Assembly: GCA_019914945.1 (NCBI GenBank)
Contig: CM034099.1
Coordinates: forward strand, 18,316,704-18,380,703
DNA: 64,000 bases
Reading direction: 5' to 3'
Origin: Typha latifolia
Lineage: Eukaryota; Streptophyta; Magnoliopsida; Poales; Typhaceae
This document shows positions 38,786 through 50,308 of this stretch, piece by piece. Numbering within the stretch: the first letter of the stretch is position 1; each line of letters begins with the position of its first letter. The notes below the pieces were generated by a model. It was not told where the DNA came from. It saw only the letters and a program-made list of their open reading frames with translations, and searched no databases. The translations under genes were made by a program, and so were the position numbers.

Positions 38786-41029
38786 CTAGTCATTTAGTAA
38801 GCATTGGGACTTTCCCAACGGTCAGTTATATAGTAAAAACATGCATCATGCACCCTAAAACCTACTGAAATCAAGAAAGTCCATTTGTTTAAGGTTTCGC
38901 TTGTGTACGGCCTTGCTGTTAAGATATATATATATATATATATTCCCATTGCTCTTGCATTGTAGACTTATAGTTCCATTGTCACGACCTAGATGTGTTG
39001 ACAATGGAAGTATAATCATGGCATTAGAATTTCCTCATTCTTGACCTTCTCTGACGAGGGATACATTAAGCCATGTCTTGGCCATCATGGGGAATCATGG
39101 CATTTAAACTAGCCGTTAAACTTTAGATCGTCGCGTTAATTGGTAGTGGAATGCAAGTAAAAGAGTTAAATTAAATAGAATAGCCACACGATTGGTGTGG
39201 CTGCATCATTAACAGTAGAAAAAAAAAATTCCATCTAATGTTGTATGATTGTATCCATTCATCTCATTGTGGTCCTACTGCTCACGTTTACGTTCTAATA
39301 TATGCATCTAAAATGGGATAAAAAGACAATAAAATCTTATATGCTAGGACCAAAAAGTATGCCATGCTCTTCTTTTTTACTGCTAATTTTATTGGTATTT
39401 TAGTATCACACCGTGCTCTACTTTACAAAATTTCCTTGACTTTGGGATAACAATCTCTCTTCAAGTGGGTATATATCACAAACTACATCAACTAGTTAGA
39501 AATAAATGCAGCACGTATTCTCTAGTTTTAATGCTTAATACCATTTGGTAAACCAATAGACATATCTTGAGTACGTATTGGGGTTAGAGAAAGACATTTA
39601 TTTGGCCCATAACTTCGCCCATAATATCTGAACCACAATCAACCTTAATCAAACTTGACATAACTGAATGGTGGCACGCTAATTTTTAAGTAGGTCATCA
39701 ATTATTTAGACTATGCATATACTGCAGATCGAAGTTGGTGAAGAATTATTCGTCATACGTCTACGTTAATAATATCCAACCTCGCACTAAAAAGTTGATA
39801 GGAAATGAAACTTTGTAGAGCTAGAACTTGGCAACTTGCAAATTAGAATACCCTACCTTAGACTTCAAACAGTTCATGCGCTTAAAAGATCTTGCATGGT
39901 TATTTGTGCAATGGCAACACAATCTACTCGTGGGTCGGGGCTTCGTAAGAGGAACTCGACATGTCCTCAGAGGCCAGAGTGGCTTTCATATACGTATATT
40001 TTCGGTACTAATTTTGATTCTCTCACATAATAGCAATTTGAAAGGTCTAAATAGTTTTAAGTCCCCACAAGTATCAGCAACAGCGAGCAGCACGTGTTAT
40101 ATTGAAACCCTAAAGAGGCAAGTTTCACTTGGATTGCCTTCCAAGTTTATATATATATATATATATATATATTCTCAATCTTGGTCGTTTTGTCTTTGTA
40201 CTTTTTTAGAGGTCTTACTAGATACCCTAAGTCTCCAATATTGGTCTTTTTAAATATTATTTTACACGTTTAATATATTTTAAAATTTAAATATGATATT
40301 AGGTGTGTCTGAAAACTGTATATTTTAAGAAGACTGGCTGGGTCAATAACTTTTAAACACATCTAGTCTTGACACATAAAATAATTATTTAAAAATACTA
40401 ACTTTAATAAAAAAAAACTCCACTTTTCTTTAAAAAAAGAATAAGAAAAAGTAGTGTATATAATATAGCATCTACATATTCTTAAAATATACAGTTTCCA
40501 GACACACGTAATATCATCTTCCCTACTTGCCAACTTGTTCTTTTGCTAGACCGAGGAACGTTATCTTCTTCAATTTCTTAATCATATGGATTGCAATTAC
40601 ATCATCATTTTGAGTCTACAATGAGTAAGAATGTCTTGTGTGATGACAGAGGTAAATACAAAATAGATGTGGATGTGATGTGTAACACTAGGGATCTAAC
40701 CTTTTTTTTTTTTCTTCTTCTTTATAGATTCTAAGCATAAGTTGGACAAAGAGTGAATGTTCCGTAATATAGAGGTTAGATAATTAAGTGGGATTAAATT
40801 CCATACAATAACGAAGAGTTCTAATCATGCTTATATGGTGCCAGTGCAAAAAATTGAGCATAAATCGCTCTTTTATGCTCAGTTTAAGATCTGAACTACA
40901 ATCTTTGACGCGTGTCGATGGAGAAATGAGCCAAGATGCTTACCCCCAGACAAATACCCAGCAGCAGTATTTGATTGAAACCGAAAGTTTGAGTTGGATT
41001 ATCTACGTCCCTGCATAAGTATCAATTCC

Positions 41030-41454
41030 TCTTCGTCTGCTTTCATTTCTTTTTGGTTTAGGAATTATTCGACTCTGCTGGGACTCAAAAGAAGACTCCA
41101 ATTGGTGAATCGCACTCAATTAGCCTAATGGAAGATGGATTGAGAGTTTGCCCCTTCTCTAAGCTGAGAGAGAGGAAGCTATTCTTCATTGACTTCAGAA
41201 ATTTCAGTACCGGTCGAATTGGGGATTCCGAGATTTTATGTTCAGATCTCCATTACGACGACTATAATTCGGACCCGAACTGCCGCACGTGCTCAGCACG
41301 AGATGACTAAGGGCCTCTTGGCAACAACCCGACTGATACAGGATTAAAATACAAAAACACAGTCCCTCGTATCGCTGATATGGGACTTGTTGCAAAACCC
41401 ACCGTCTGCTTCCTCCAGCTCTGCTACTGTTCACCAACCGAGACCTTGACAAAT
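41030..41454. other. Unit-B-specific region upstream of ABCC copy 2
   Basis: No counterpart in unit A. The sequence is richer in GC than its surroundings and contains GCCGCACGTGCTCAGCACG near 41,281. It probably holds the promoter and leader start of copy 2. A 60-codon open frame at 41,128-41,310 resembles nothing known. Confidence 0.4.
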
Positions 41455-41896
41455 TTGGCTGGTGTTGTTGATAGTTTATCGCGAGTAGTAGATTTGAATA
41501 ATGATTCTCATGTGTGGAGACAAAAAAAAAATCATTTCTCATCTTTGGACCAAGAATTGCTGCAATTCTTGGCATTGAATATTTATCAGAGGTGCTGGTA
41601 TGATCATTTTTCTCTTCTTTTATTTCTCAATTGTTTATTTGCTGCATGTTCTAATATAGATTGGTTGATTCATCTTGGACTGTTTAGATATTTGGATAAT
41701 AGGAACTTGGTCTTTAAAATTTTTAATCATTAATGTGAAAACTGTAGAAAGAGAAGGGATTGACATAGCAAGAGTGCGAACGAGATGCATCCACTCGCAA
41801 GTAAGCCTGCACTCATGTCGCAATATTGTATTACTGATGTAGTAACATATATGCCAATAGTTTTTCTCTAAATTTTCAACTGTTTCAGGTACTTGG

Positions 41897-44800
41897 ATGG
41901 ATTTTTGTGGAAGGTCTTCTTGTTCCAACCATGGCGGCGATGCATGTGGATTTCGTGGATTATTCTACTCTTCTACTTGCATGAACAACATAGCGGTGAT
42001 CTCCACCAGTTTGCTGCTCTTTTTTGCACTCCTACTCAATCTCGTTATCAAATTTTCAAAGCGAGATGTCGTTGTGCGGCGCATCTTTAGGTTCCCTTCA
42101 CCTCTACAGATATCATCTGCGGTGTTCAATGGCTGTTTGGGATTGATTTATCTTGGACTTGGTTCATGGATGTTGATGGAGAATTATAGGAGGGAGATGC
42201 CCTTTTATCCATTGCATTCGTGGATTGTGGTTTTATCTCAGGGATCTTATATGCTACTCATCAGCATAGTAACGAGCACCAGGTTTCCATTTCTTGGCAC
42301 AGTATTGGTCAGATTTTGGTCAGCGATTACGACGCTCTTCCAGGGATTCATCTGTTTTTCTTCTGTTCTTTATATCCTTGAAGAGAAGAAAACATCTGTG
42401 AAGGCTTGTTTAGATGCTTTATCCCTCCCAGCAGCTGTGCTCCTGTTGGTTTATGGATACAAGCAGGGGAGAGATGAAGAGGGCTCTGAAACTTTTGACG
42501 ACACTCTGTATAAGCCTCTGAATTCCGGAAGTCAGGCAAGTGGAATCGATTCTGAGCAATGTGTGACTCCTTTTGCCAGCGCTGGGTTCCTCAGCAAAAT
42601 GTCATTTTGGTGGCTGAACCCTTTGATGAAGAAGGGATACGCGAAGCCCCTGGAAGAGAAAGAGATACCTCGACTGGACCCATTAGATCGAGCGGAGAGC
42701 TGCTACTCTTTATTCATGGAGAAATTGAACAGTGAGAAGCAAAGAAATCATGGCACCAGGTCATCATCAATCCTCTGGACTATTGTTTCATGTCATCGGA
42801 AAGATATCCTGGTCTCTGCCCTCTTCGCATTGCTGAAGGTACTTACGCTCTCCTCCGGCCCAATGCTCCTAAATGCCTTCATCAAAGTGTCACACGGAGA
42901 GGAGTCTTTTAGGTATGAAGGTTATGTGTTGGCTCTCGGAATGTTCTTAGTTAAGTGTTTAGAATCCTTATCACAAAGACAATGGTACTTCCGCACCCGA
43001 AGGATAGGACTTCAGGTGAGATCTCTACTATCAGCAGCTATTTATAAGAAACAACAAAAGCTATCCAACTTGGCAAAGATGAACCATTCTTCTGGTCAGA
43101 TCATGAATTATGTTACTGTGGATGCCTATCGGATAGGGGAATTCCCCTTCTGGTTTCATCAGACATGGACGGCGAGCATCCAACTCTGCATTGCTCTGGT
43201 AATTCTCTATAATGCTGTGGGTCTGGCTACGGTTTCGGCCATGGTTGTGATCGTGCTTACTGTGCTCTGCAATGCTCCTCTGGCGAAGCTGCAGCATCGG
43301 TTTCAGAGTAAGCTCATGGAAGCTCAAGATATGAGGTTGAAAGCTATGTCAGAGGCGTTGGTAAATATGAAGGTATTGAAACTCTATGCCTGGGAAAGAC
43401 ATTTTAAGAAGGTTATAGAAGGGTTGAGGGAAATAGAATACAGATGGTTGTCAGCTTTACAGCTTAGGAAAGCATACAATAGCGTCCTCTTCTGGTCATC
43501 GCCTGTGTTTGTTTCTGCTGCTACGTTTTCAACTTGCTATTTCCTCGGAATACCTCTTGATCCTAGCAATGTCTTCACCTCTGTGGCGACTCTACGCCTA
43601 GTTCAAGGCCCAGTCAGGCAGATACCAGATGTCATCGGAATCGTGATTCAGGCAAAGGTTGCGTTTGCTCGAATCTCTAAGTTTCTCGATGCACCGGAAC
43701 TAGAAAGTGGGCAAGTCAGAAGGAAGTATCACACGGGCGTCGAGCACTCAATAATGATCAAGTCTTGCAGTTTCTCATGGGACGAGAACACAATGAGGCC
43801 CACTCTGAAGAATATAAATTTAGAAGTGATAGCTGGGCAGAAGGTGGCGATCTGCGGTGAAGTTGGCTCGGGGAAATCAACTTTCCTGGCAGCAGTTCTA
43901 GGAGAGATTCCAAAGACCCAGGGCATGGTATGTTCTTTCTGTTACTGATTCTCTTTCTTCTTCAGGAGTTGAAGAAGTACCAAACTTACAACTAATCTTG
44001 ATATTTAATAATCTTTTTTTTTGTGCTCCCAATAAATTACAGATTCAAGTTGTTGGGAGAATAGCATATGTTTCTCAGACTGCATGGATCCAAACAGGCA
44101 GCGTACAAGAGAATATCCTATTTGGGTCTGTCAAAGATAAGCAAAGGTACCAGGAAGCACTGGAACGGTCTTCTCTAGTAAAGGATCTTGAGATGTTACC
44201 CTTCGGTGACCTTACTGAAATAGGAGAGAGAGGGGTAAATCTCAGTGGGGGCCAAAAGCAGCGTGTTCAGCTTGCCCGTGCATTATACCAAGATGCAGAC
44301 GTATATCTTCTGGATGATCCTTTCAGCGCTGTTGATGCCCATACTGCTACGAGCCTTTTTAATGTACTTTTCTTTTGTTTATTATCACTATTAATTCCTT
44401 CTCTGACTTCGTGAACTTCTTTAAAGCTGTGCTTCGTCTGATGCAGGAATATGTCATGGGAGCTCTATCAGACAAGACAGTCCTCTTGGTGACTCACCAA
44501 GTTGATTTTCTACCAGTATTTGATTCTATTTTGGTTGGTTACCGTGCCAGTTCTTAATTCTATCTTGGTCTCTTAGTTAGAAAGTGATAATTTTAATCCA
44601 AATGTCTCTTCTTGGCAGTTAATGTCCGACGGGGAGGTTCTGCGTTCTGGGTCTTATCAAGAACTGATGGCTTCTTGCAAAGAGTTTCAGGACCTCGTCA
44701 ATGCGCACAAAGAGATTGCTGGGCTTGGCCAAATGGTTCCTCACAAAATTACCCAGATACTTGTTACAAGAGAGATCAATAAAATCCCCGGGGGCAAACA

Positions 44801-47580
44801 CCGAGAGATAGTGAAACCATCAGGAGTGGATCAGTTGATTAAGAAAGAGGAGAGGGAGATGGGTGATACAGGTCTAAGGCCTTACGTGCAGTACCTAAAT
44901 CAGAACAAGGGTTTCTTGTATGCCTCACTTGCTGCTCTTTCTCATTTGATATTTCTTTCTGGGCAGATCTCACAGAACTCATGGATGGCTGCCAACGTCC
45001 AAAACCCAAACGTTAGCACATTGAAATTGATTGTTGTGTACTTGGCAATTGGATTTGCGACAGTCATCTTTCTACTCTCTAGATCTGTATTTATGGTTAT
45101 TCTCGGCCACGAGTCGTCAAAATCGTTATTTTCTCAGTTAGTTAGCTCCCTCTTCCGTGCACCAATGTCATTTTTTGATTCCACTCCTCTAGGAAGGATA
45201 CTGAGTCGGGTAAGAGTTCTCAACGAATTTCTCTTAGTGGTCTAGCAGGGAGATTTATACATACCTCCTCGTACTGTCATGCAGGTCTCTTCTGATCTAA
45301 GCATCGTCGACGTTGATGTTCCATTTAGTTTTATCTTTAGTATCAGTGCTACGATGAATGCTTACAGTAATCTCGGAGTGTTGGCATTTGTTACCTGGGA
45401 AGTTTTATTCGTCTCTGTACCAATAATTTATCTTACCATTAGATTGCAGGTAAACTTCAACGCTCTAGTATTATATATGTCAACACTGGAAGCGTGTCTG
45501 TTAGCACTCAGGGTGGAATTGTATTTTTTGACAATGTAGAGGTACTACTTATCTTCTGCTAAGGAATTGATGCGGATTAATGGCACCACGAGATCTCTTG
45601 TCGCAAATCACATAGCTGAATCAATTTCAGGAGCAATGACAATCAGGGCCTTCGAGGAGGAAGATCGTTTCTTTGCAAAAAATTTGGAGCTTATCGACAA
45701 GAATAGCAGTCCATTCTTCTATAATTTTGCAGCAACTGAATGGTTGATCCAACGATTGGAGACTATGGCTGCCGCCGTTCTTTCTTCATCGGCCCTTGTG
45801 ATGGCTTTTCTTCCACCTGGGACTTTTAGCTCTGGTGAGTAACAATCTTTTGGGTTCAGCGGCCAAGTTGCTTTTGTAAATTAACTTAGGAGTGGTTCTC
45901 GATTAGAAGTATGAAAAGTTTGTCCATCACTCTCGTGCAGGTTTTGTCGGAATGGCTCTGTCTTATGGTCTTTCCTTAAATATGTCCCTCGTATTCTGTA
46001 TTCAAAATCAGTGTACCCTTTCAAATTACATCATCTCCGTTGAAAGGCTGAATCAGTACATGAATGTAACAAGTGAGGCACCAGTAGTAGTTGAAGACAA
46101 CCGGCCGCCGCCAAACTGGCCTTCTGTTGGTAGAGTAGAGATCAAAGATTTGAAGGTAATCAGTAGCATGGTGTCTTTTTCTTCATATACCCTATCTGTT
46201 GTCTTTAATAGCCTGAAAAATATAATGAAGATGCTGATTGACTTTTATTGAACAGATAAGATATAGACCAGATACCCCCCTTGTACTGCGTGGAATCAGT
46301 TGTACATTTGAAGGTGGCCACAAAATTGGGATAGTAGGACGCACGGGAAGTGGAAAGACGACATTAATTGGCGCACTGTTTCGTCTCGTTGAGCCGGCTG
46401 GAGGAAGAATTCTAATAGATGGCATAGACATCGTGAAGGTTGGGCTACATGATCTGAGATCTCGTCTTGGCATCATTCCACAAGATCCAACCCTTTTTAA
46501 TGGCTCTGTCAGATATAATCTTGATCCTATTGGACGATTCACAGACCAGCAAATATGGGAGGTAAGATATTTCTGTTCAATTAGGTGATACTATAACAAT
46601 GTGAGGAAGTCTTCCTTAGTCGCAACGTGAAAAGGCCCGTTAACAATTTAAAAAGTCTAAAGCACCTTTTTGTTTTGAATGTCTCTGCTTAGCTTGTAAT
46701 TGTATGCTTATCTAATTAGCTTCATCCAGTAGCTTGGTCTGTAAACTTTCTATCTAGTAAACCTTGCCTGCAACTTAAAATGGTCAAGTATTTATATGTT
46801 AATTTCTCTGTTCTTATCATTGATTGAATAATCTTGCTTTAATACTGGAAATTTGCAAACTTCTGCTAATTAATATAGTGCTGCTATAGGATCATGACAG
46901 AAAGCAATCATCTCTTTCTTCCTGTTATAACATCTTTGATTGTCATTACTGAACGGGCTTGCTATCTCTACCATCTTACAGGTTCTTGAAAAATGTCAGC
47001 TTCGAGAAGCTGTTCAAGAGAAGGATCAGGGCTTGGATTCAATAGGTAGGATCTTTTTTTTTTCTTTTATCAGGTTCATAGTTGTTGTTCTTAGATGGCA
47101 CTAGCGTTGCTGAATTAAATGTGGTAACCTTGGTATCCAGTTGTGGAAGATGGATCAAATTGGAGCATGGGGCAAAGACAACTATTTTGCTTGGGCCGTG
47201 CACTTCTAAGAAGAAGCCGAATATTAGTGCTTGACGAGGCAACAGCATCGATCGACAATGCGACAGACACTATTCTTCAGAAAACCATCAGAATGGAATT
47301 TGCAGATTGCACTGTCATTACGGTTGCCCATCGGATCCCTACTGTGATGGACTGCACAATGGTGCTTGCTGTTAGTGATGGTGAGTTCATATCAAACACG
47401 AAACAAGAACAGTAGTTATTGTATACTAGTTAATATTGTTCTGAACTCTTTCTTTGTTTTATGTTTTCAGGGAAATTAGTGGAGTATGATGAACCTATGA
47501 AGCTAATGAAAACCGAGGGTTCTCTGTTCCGGGAGCTTGTCAAAGAATACTGGTCACACACTTCAAATGGCAATATCTAG
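41897..47580 (+). CDS. ABCC: ABC transporter, subfamily C (MRP type), copy 2
   Basis: Tandem paralogue of the gene at 30,354 with the same 11-exon structure: 41897-43927, 44043-44363, 44447-44533, 44619-45209, 45285-45449, 45540-45834, 45941-46155, 46256-46561, 46982-47045, 47141-47380, 47471-47580; 1,474 residues. Both Walker A boxes, both signature motifs and both Walker B boxes are intact. It differs from copy 1 at about 33 positions in exon 1, among them several in TMD0, and lacks 4 residues in the linker after NBD1 (exon 4, 12 nt shorter, around [14 protein letters not shown]). Exons 8-11 encode identical protein. Both copies look functional. The 5' flanks beyond about 41,455 differ, so expression may differ too. 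Confidence 0.93.
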
Positions 47581-48183
47581 TCGAAATTTGAGAGAGAAGT
47601 TAATTTTTTTTGTCGAACTTCTGATTGAATATATCATCATTCAGAGGCAGAGGAAGTTTTCACAAGGTTGGATTTGCATAAACTAGTCTAAGTTTCTTCT
47701 GCTCATCTGAAGACGAAGCGAGGCCATCAATCTAGACTGCGTTACCTACTATGAATTGTATTGGAATAATCACCTCTTGCAGTTATCGTTAATAATTTGG
47801 CCTGGCTTTGGATGTGCAGTTTGAGACACCTACTCTGCTCTTCGAGGCCAAATGGTTTACTACGATATGCTTATTGTGCGACTCTTTGTTACAGTGAAAT
47901 AAAAGAGACTTGCGGCAGTTGCACAAGCATGACAAAGAATCAAATGATGTGCATTTTGGCATCAGTGCGGACTTATGAGTACAATTATGTTATCATGATT
48001 GATTAGGAAACTTAGTTGTATTACGGCCAGAGTTGGGTACTGTGCTGTTGAGCTGGCTACTGAGTAAGAACACATGGCTCTGAGCATTTAGAAAGAGACA
48101 ATTATTAAGTCACAGAATCTGGACAAAAGGGAATGCTGATGACAAGCACATAAAAACTTACACCTAGCTGAGGAATAAAAAGA

Positions 48184-48210
48184 AAAAAGAAAGAAAGAAA
48201 GAAAGAAAAA
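48184..48210. repeat. (AAAG)n microsatellite
   Basis: Short AAAG/AAAGA repeat in the 3' flank shared by the two units, expanded relative to about 36,652-36,668. Confidence 0.7.
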
Positions 48211-48301
48211 AGAACATCTATCTACATATAAAAGGATTCCTATAGCTTGCAATATTGCCTTTCTAAAAAGAAAAAGGAAAGATAGGAATTCTTATTCCCC
48301 T

Positions 48302-49222
48302 TCAAGATGGTGCACCTTCATCCTCAATGAGTGGCTGAGTCCTAACCATAACTGCAGAAGGCATCTTGCTCCTTCCGATCCACATGATCTTCAATGCCTC
48401 ACCTTCCTCAGCTTTGCCTTGCATGCTCACTATTTTCTTGTCTCTCCTCAACCTAAAGATTCCAAATCCAGCCAAATACACCAAGACCAACCCAATTGCT
48501 CCAACTCCACATCCAACCACCCAAACATCCCACCTGCTCGCCCTTGCCGCCGAAGGCGGCCGCAGAGCCGACGGCACGACGATCGTAAAATGCCCCGTGC
48601 TCTTTGCGGTGCACACGTTGTTCTCCACCGTATCACCGACGTTCGGCGAACCACCCGGTCCGAAGCTCGCGCACTTCGCCGTAGGATGTACTCCTTTCGG
48701 CAATGAAACGTTCGTGAAAATTACCGATATCGGATCTTTAAGAATTGCAAACTCGATCTCTTTGAGACTTGAAGCGTCGTAGGGTAAGAAGCCGACGACC
48801 GGAGCGACGAGGGAGTAACCCGGGATACGGAAGTAGGAGGAGGAGGAGTCGCCGAGATCGTCGAAGACGATGACGAGTCTTGTAACGTAAGGGACGGTTG
48901 TTATACTCGGCGGTATGCGGAAGGAGGTAGAATTAGCTCCCCTGCTCCAAAGGCTTCCGCCCCGAAGACGCATGACGGAGGCGGTGATGCCGGAGAGATG
49001 GGAAGGGAGAGGGACCTGATAGAGTTGACCTGTTCGGCGCCGGACTAATGCTTTGAAGGCGTAGTCACGTAGCGTGGAATTTAGTGAGTCCGCGGTCGAC
49101 GTCGACGTGTCTGTGTTTTGGGATAGAGAGAGAAGGAAGGGAGACAATAACACAAACACGTATAGGATGGCCCATGGTTGTCTCGGATCCATCATGCCAT
49201 ATGGAAATAACAAGTGGGTCAT
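48302..49222 (-). CDS. DUF1191 single-pass membrane protein
   Basis: Up to 306 residues. The ATG at 49,222 opens the frame, but the ATG at 49,192 (MDPRQPWAILYVFVLL) puts a typical signal peptide at the very N-terminus and may be the real start. Then come SLNSTLRDYAFKALVRRRTG, LPSHLSGITASVMRLRGGSL, YVTRLVIVFDDLGD and the GYSLVAPVVGFLPYDAS region, all hallmarks of the plant DUF1191 family. Three Cys in the ectodomain may pair. A transmembrane helix (WVVGCGVGAIGLVLVYLAGF) is followed by a basic stop-transfer (RLRRDKK) and a short cytosolic tail. The function of this family is not known. The gene is transcribed convergently with ABCC copy 2 and divergently from the Treslin-like gene. Its 3' third was copied to 36,755-37,021. 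Confidence 0.9.
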   Translation of the reverse strand: MTHLLFPYGMMDPRQPWAILYVFVLLSPFLLSLSQNTDTSTSTADSLNSTLRDYAFKALVRRRTGQLYQVPLPSHLSGITASVMRLRGGSLWSRGANSTSFRIPPSITTVPYVTRLVIVFDDLGDSSSSYFRIPGYSLVAPVVGFLPYDASSLKEIEFAILKDPISVIFTNVSLPKGVHPTAKCASFGPGGSPNVGDTVENNVCTAKSTGHFTIVVPSALRPPSAARASRWDVWVVGCGVGAIGLVLVYLAGFGIFRLRRDKKIVSMQGKAEEGEALKIMWIGRSKMPSAVMVRTQPLIEDEGAPS

Positions 49223-49399
49223 TGAGAAGACATGAGAGAGGCCATGTTGAGATTAGGATTAGAGGAATGGTAGTGAGATGGCGAGATGGGCGGGGAAGAA
49301 GAGGAGAAGGGGTCATCATCTTATTGAGAACGAGATGGTTATAGTCGCTGTCTGCAGCCATTGGGCAATGTTAGCTACTTGGCAGGAATTGATTGGCTG

Positions 49400-50265
49400 C
49401 CAAAATTGACCTGCTGGAAATTGCTGCAGTCGCAAGTGCATTTGTTGCTTTTCTTTTAATGCCATTTGGCCCTTCTTTTTAGTTCAATTTGTGGTAGCTT
49501 TTCATAGCTTTCATCAATTGACCTGTCAAAATGGACGCAGAGGGAAAATAAGGGGAAGCGGATCCACTGCAGACCCGGATTGTACGAATTTGCTTTTGGC
49601 AGCCAATTAGGGTCTACCACATTACTAATTCCCCGGGAAAGGTGCAATGTGGCATTTGTGAGTGCAAAGAGAAACGGAGATAGATATGCGGTGAATATTA
49701 CATACATATAATTTAAATTCATTATGACTTGTTTCTTAAAAAAATTAGCTACTTGTGTAATCTATTTACCCAGAGGACTAGTTTTTCCTCTCTTTTTTAA
49801 CCTAAGTTCTGGTCAATGGGCCCGTGATCCAAGAATAAACAGCAGAGGTAGGGTGGCCATCCTAAGGAGCAAGAAAAGGTGATCAAAAGAAATATTTAAA
49901 GAGTGAACGCCATGTGGAAAATTCAAACAACTTCCATAATAAATAAGAATTAATCACACTGGGAATGGTATCATTGAATGAAGCTACGAGAGTGGTTCAG
50001 ATTCGTAGAGTTAGAGGTCCTTAATGGAGTCTAAATAGAATATACAAGTGATCTAATATAATATAAATTGAAATTAGCCAAAAGATAAAAAAAATTGTGC
50101 ACCAACTATTAAATTGAGTCGAGATTTTTGAGTCTAAATTGGGGCGATTAGTTTGACAGCCCGGCCCAAAGTCCAGAACCTTCTTCTTCCCGCCAAAATT
50201 TTGGAATCCGACCAACCTAAGTTGCCGCTCATTTGCCGATCCGCCCGTCTACTCTTTCCGGTTTC

Positions 50266-50269
<4 letters not shown>
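49400..50269. other. Divergent promoter region between DUF1191 and the Treslin-like gene
   Basis: About 0.9 kb without coding sequence. I see no clear TATA box for the plus-strand gene; its leader is CT-rich, which is common for housekeeping-type plant promoters. Confidence 0.45.

Positions 50270-50304
<35 letters not shown>
50270..50304 (+). repeat. (CT)n tract in the 5' leader of the Treslin-like gene
   Basis: About 17 CT units ending two bases before the ATG at 50,306. The frame through it is open as Ser-Leu repeats, but no ATG lies upstream in frame, so it is leader, not protein. Confidence 0.85.

Positions 50305-50305
<1 letters not shown>

Positions 50306-50308
<3 letters not shown>

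Larger units (their letters stand above)
37022..48587. repeat. Segmental duplication, unit B
   Basis: Right copy, about 11.6 kb against 24.2 kb for A. It lacks A's 14.7-24.2 kb stretch (the jump is at a (TA)n tract near 38,925-38,942) and about 1.6 kb matching 25,257-26,870. It has its own block at 38,371-38,785 and a different sequence upstream of the transporter at 41,030-41,450. Its right edge lies inside the intact DUF1191 gene, where the parental sequence continues. Confidence 0.9.

Noticed and set aside
39828..40253. 141-codon frame in unit B (with a diverged counterpart at 25,084-25,353)
   Set aside because: Overlapping frames in the two units are not conserved as protein and run into a (TA)n tract; no family recognised.
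41128..41310. 60-codon frame upstream of ABCC copy 2
   Set aside because: No resemblance to known proteins; more likely promoter or leader DNA.
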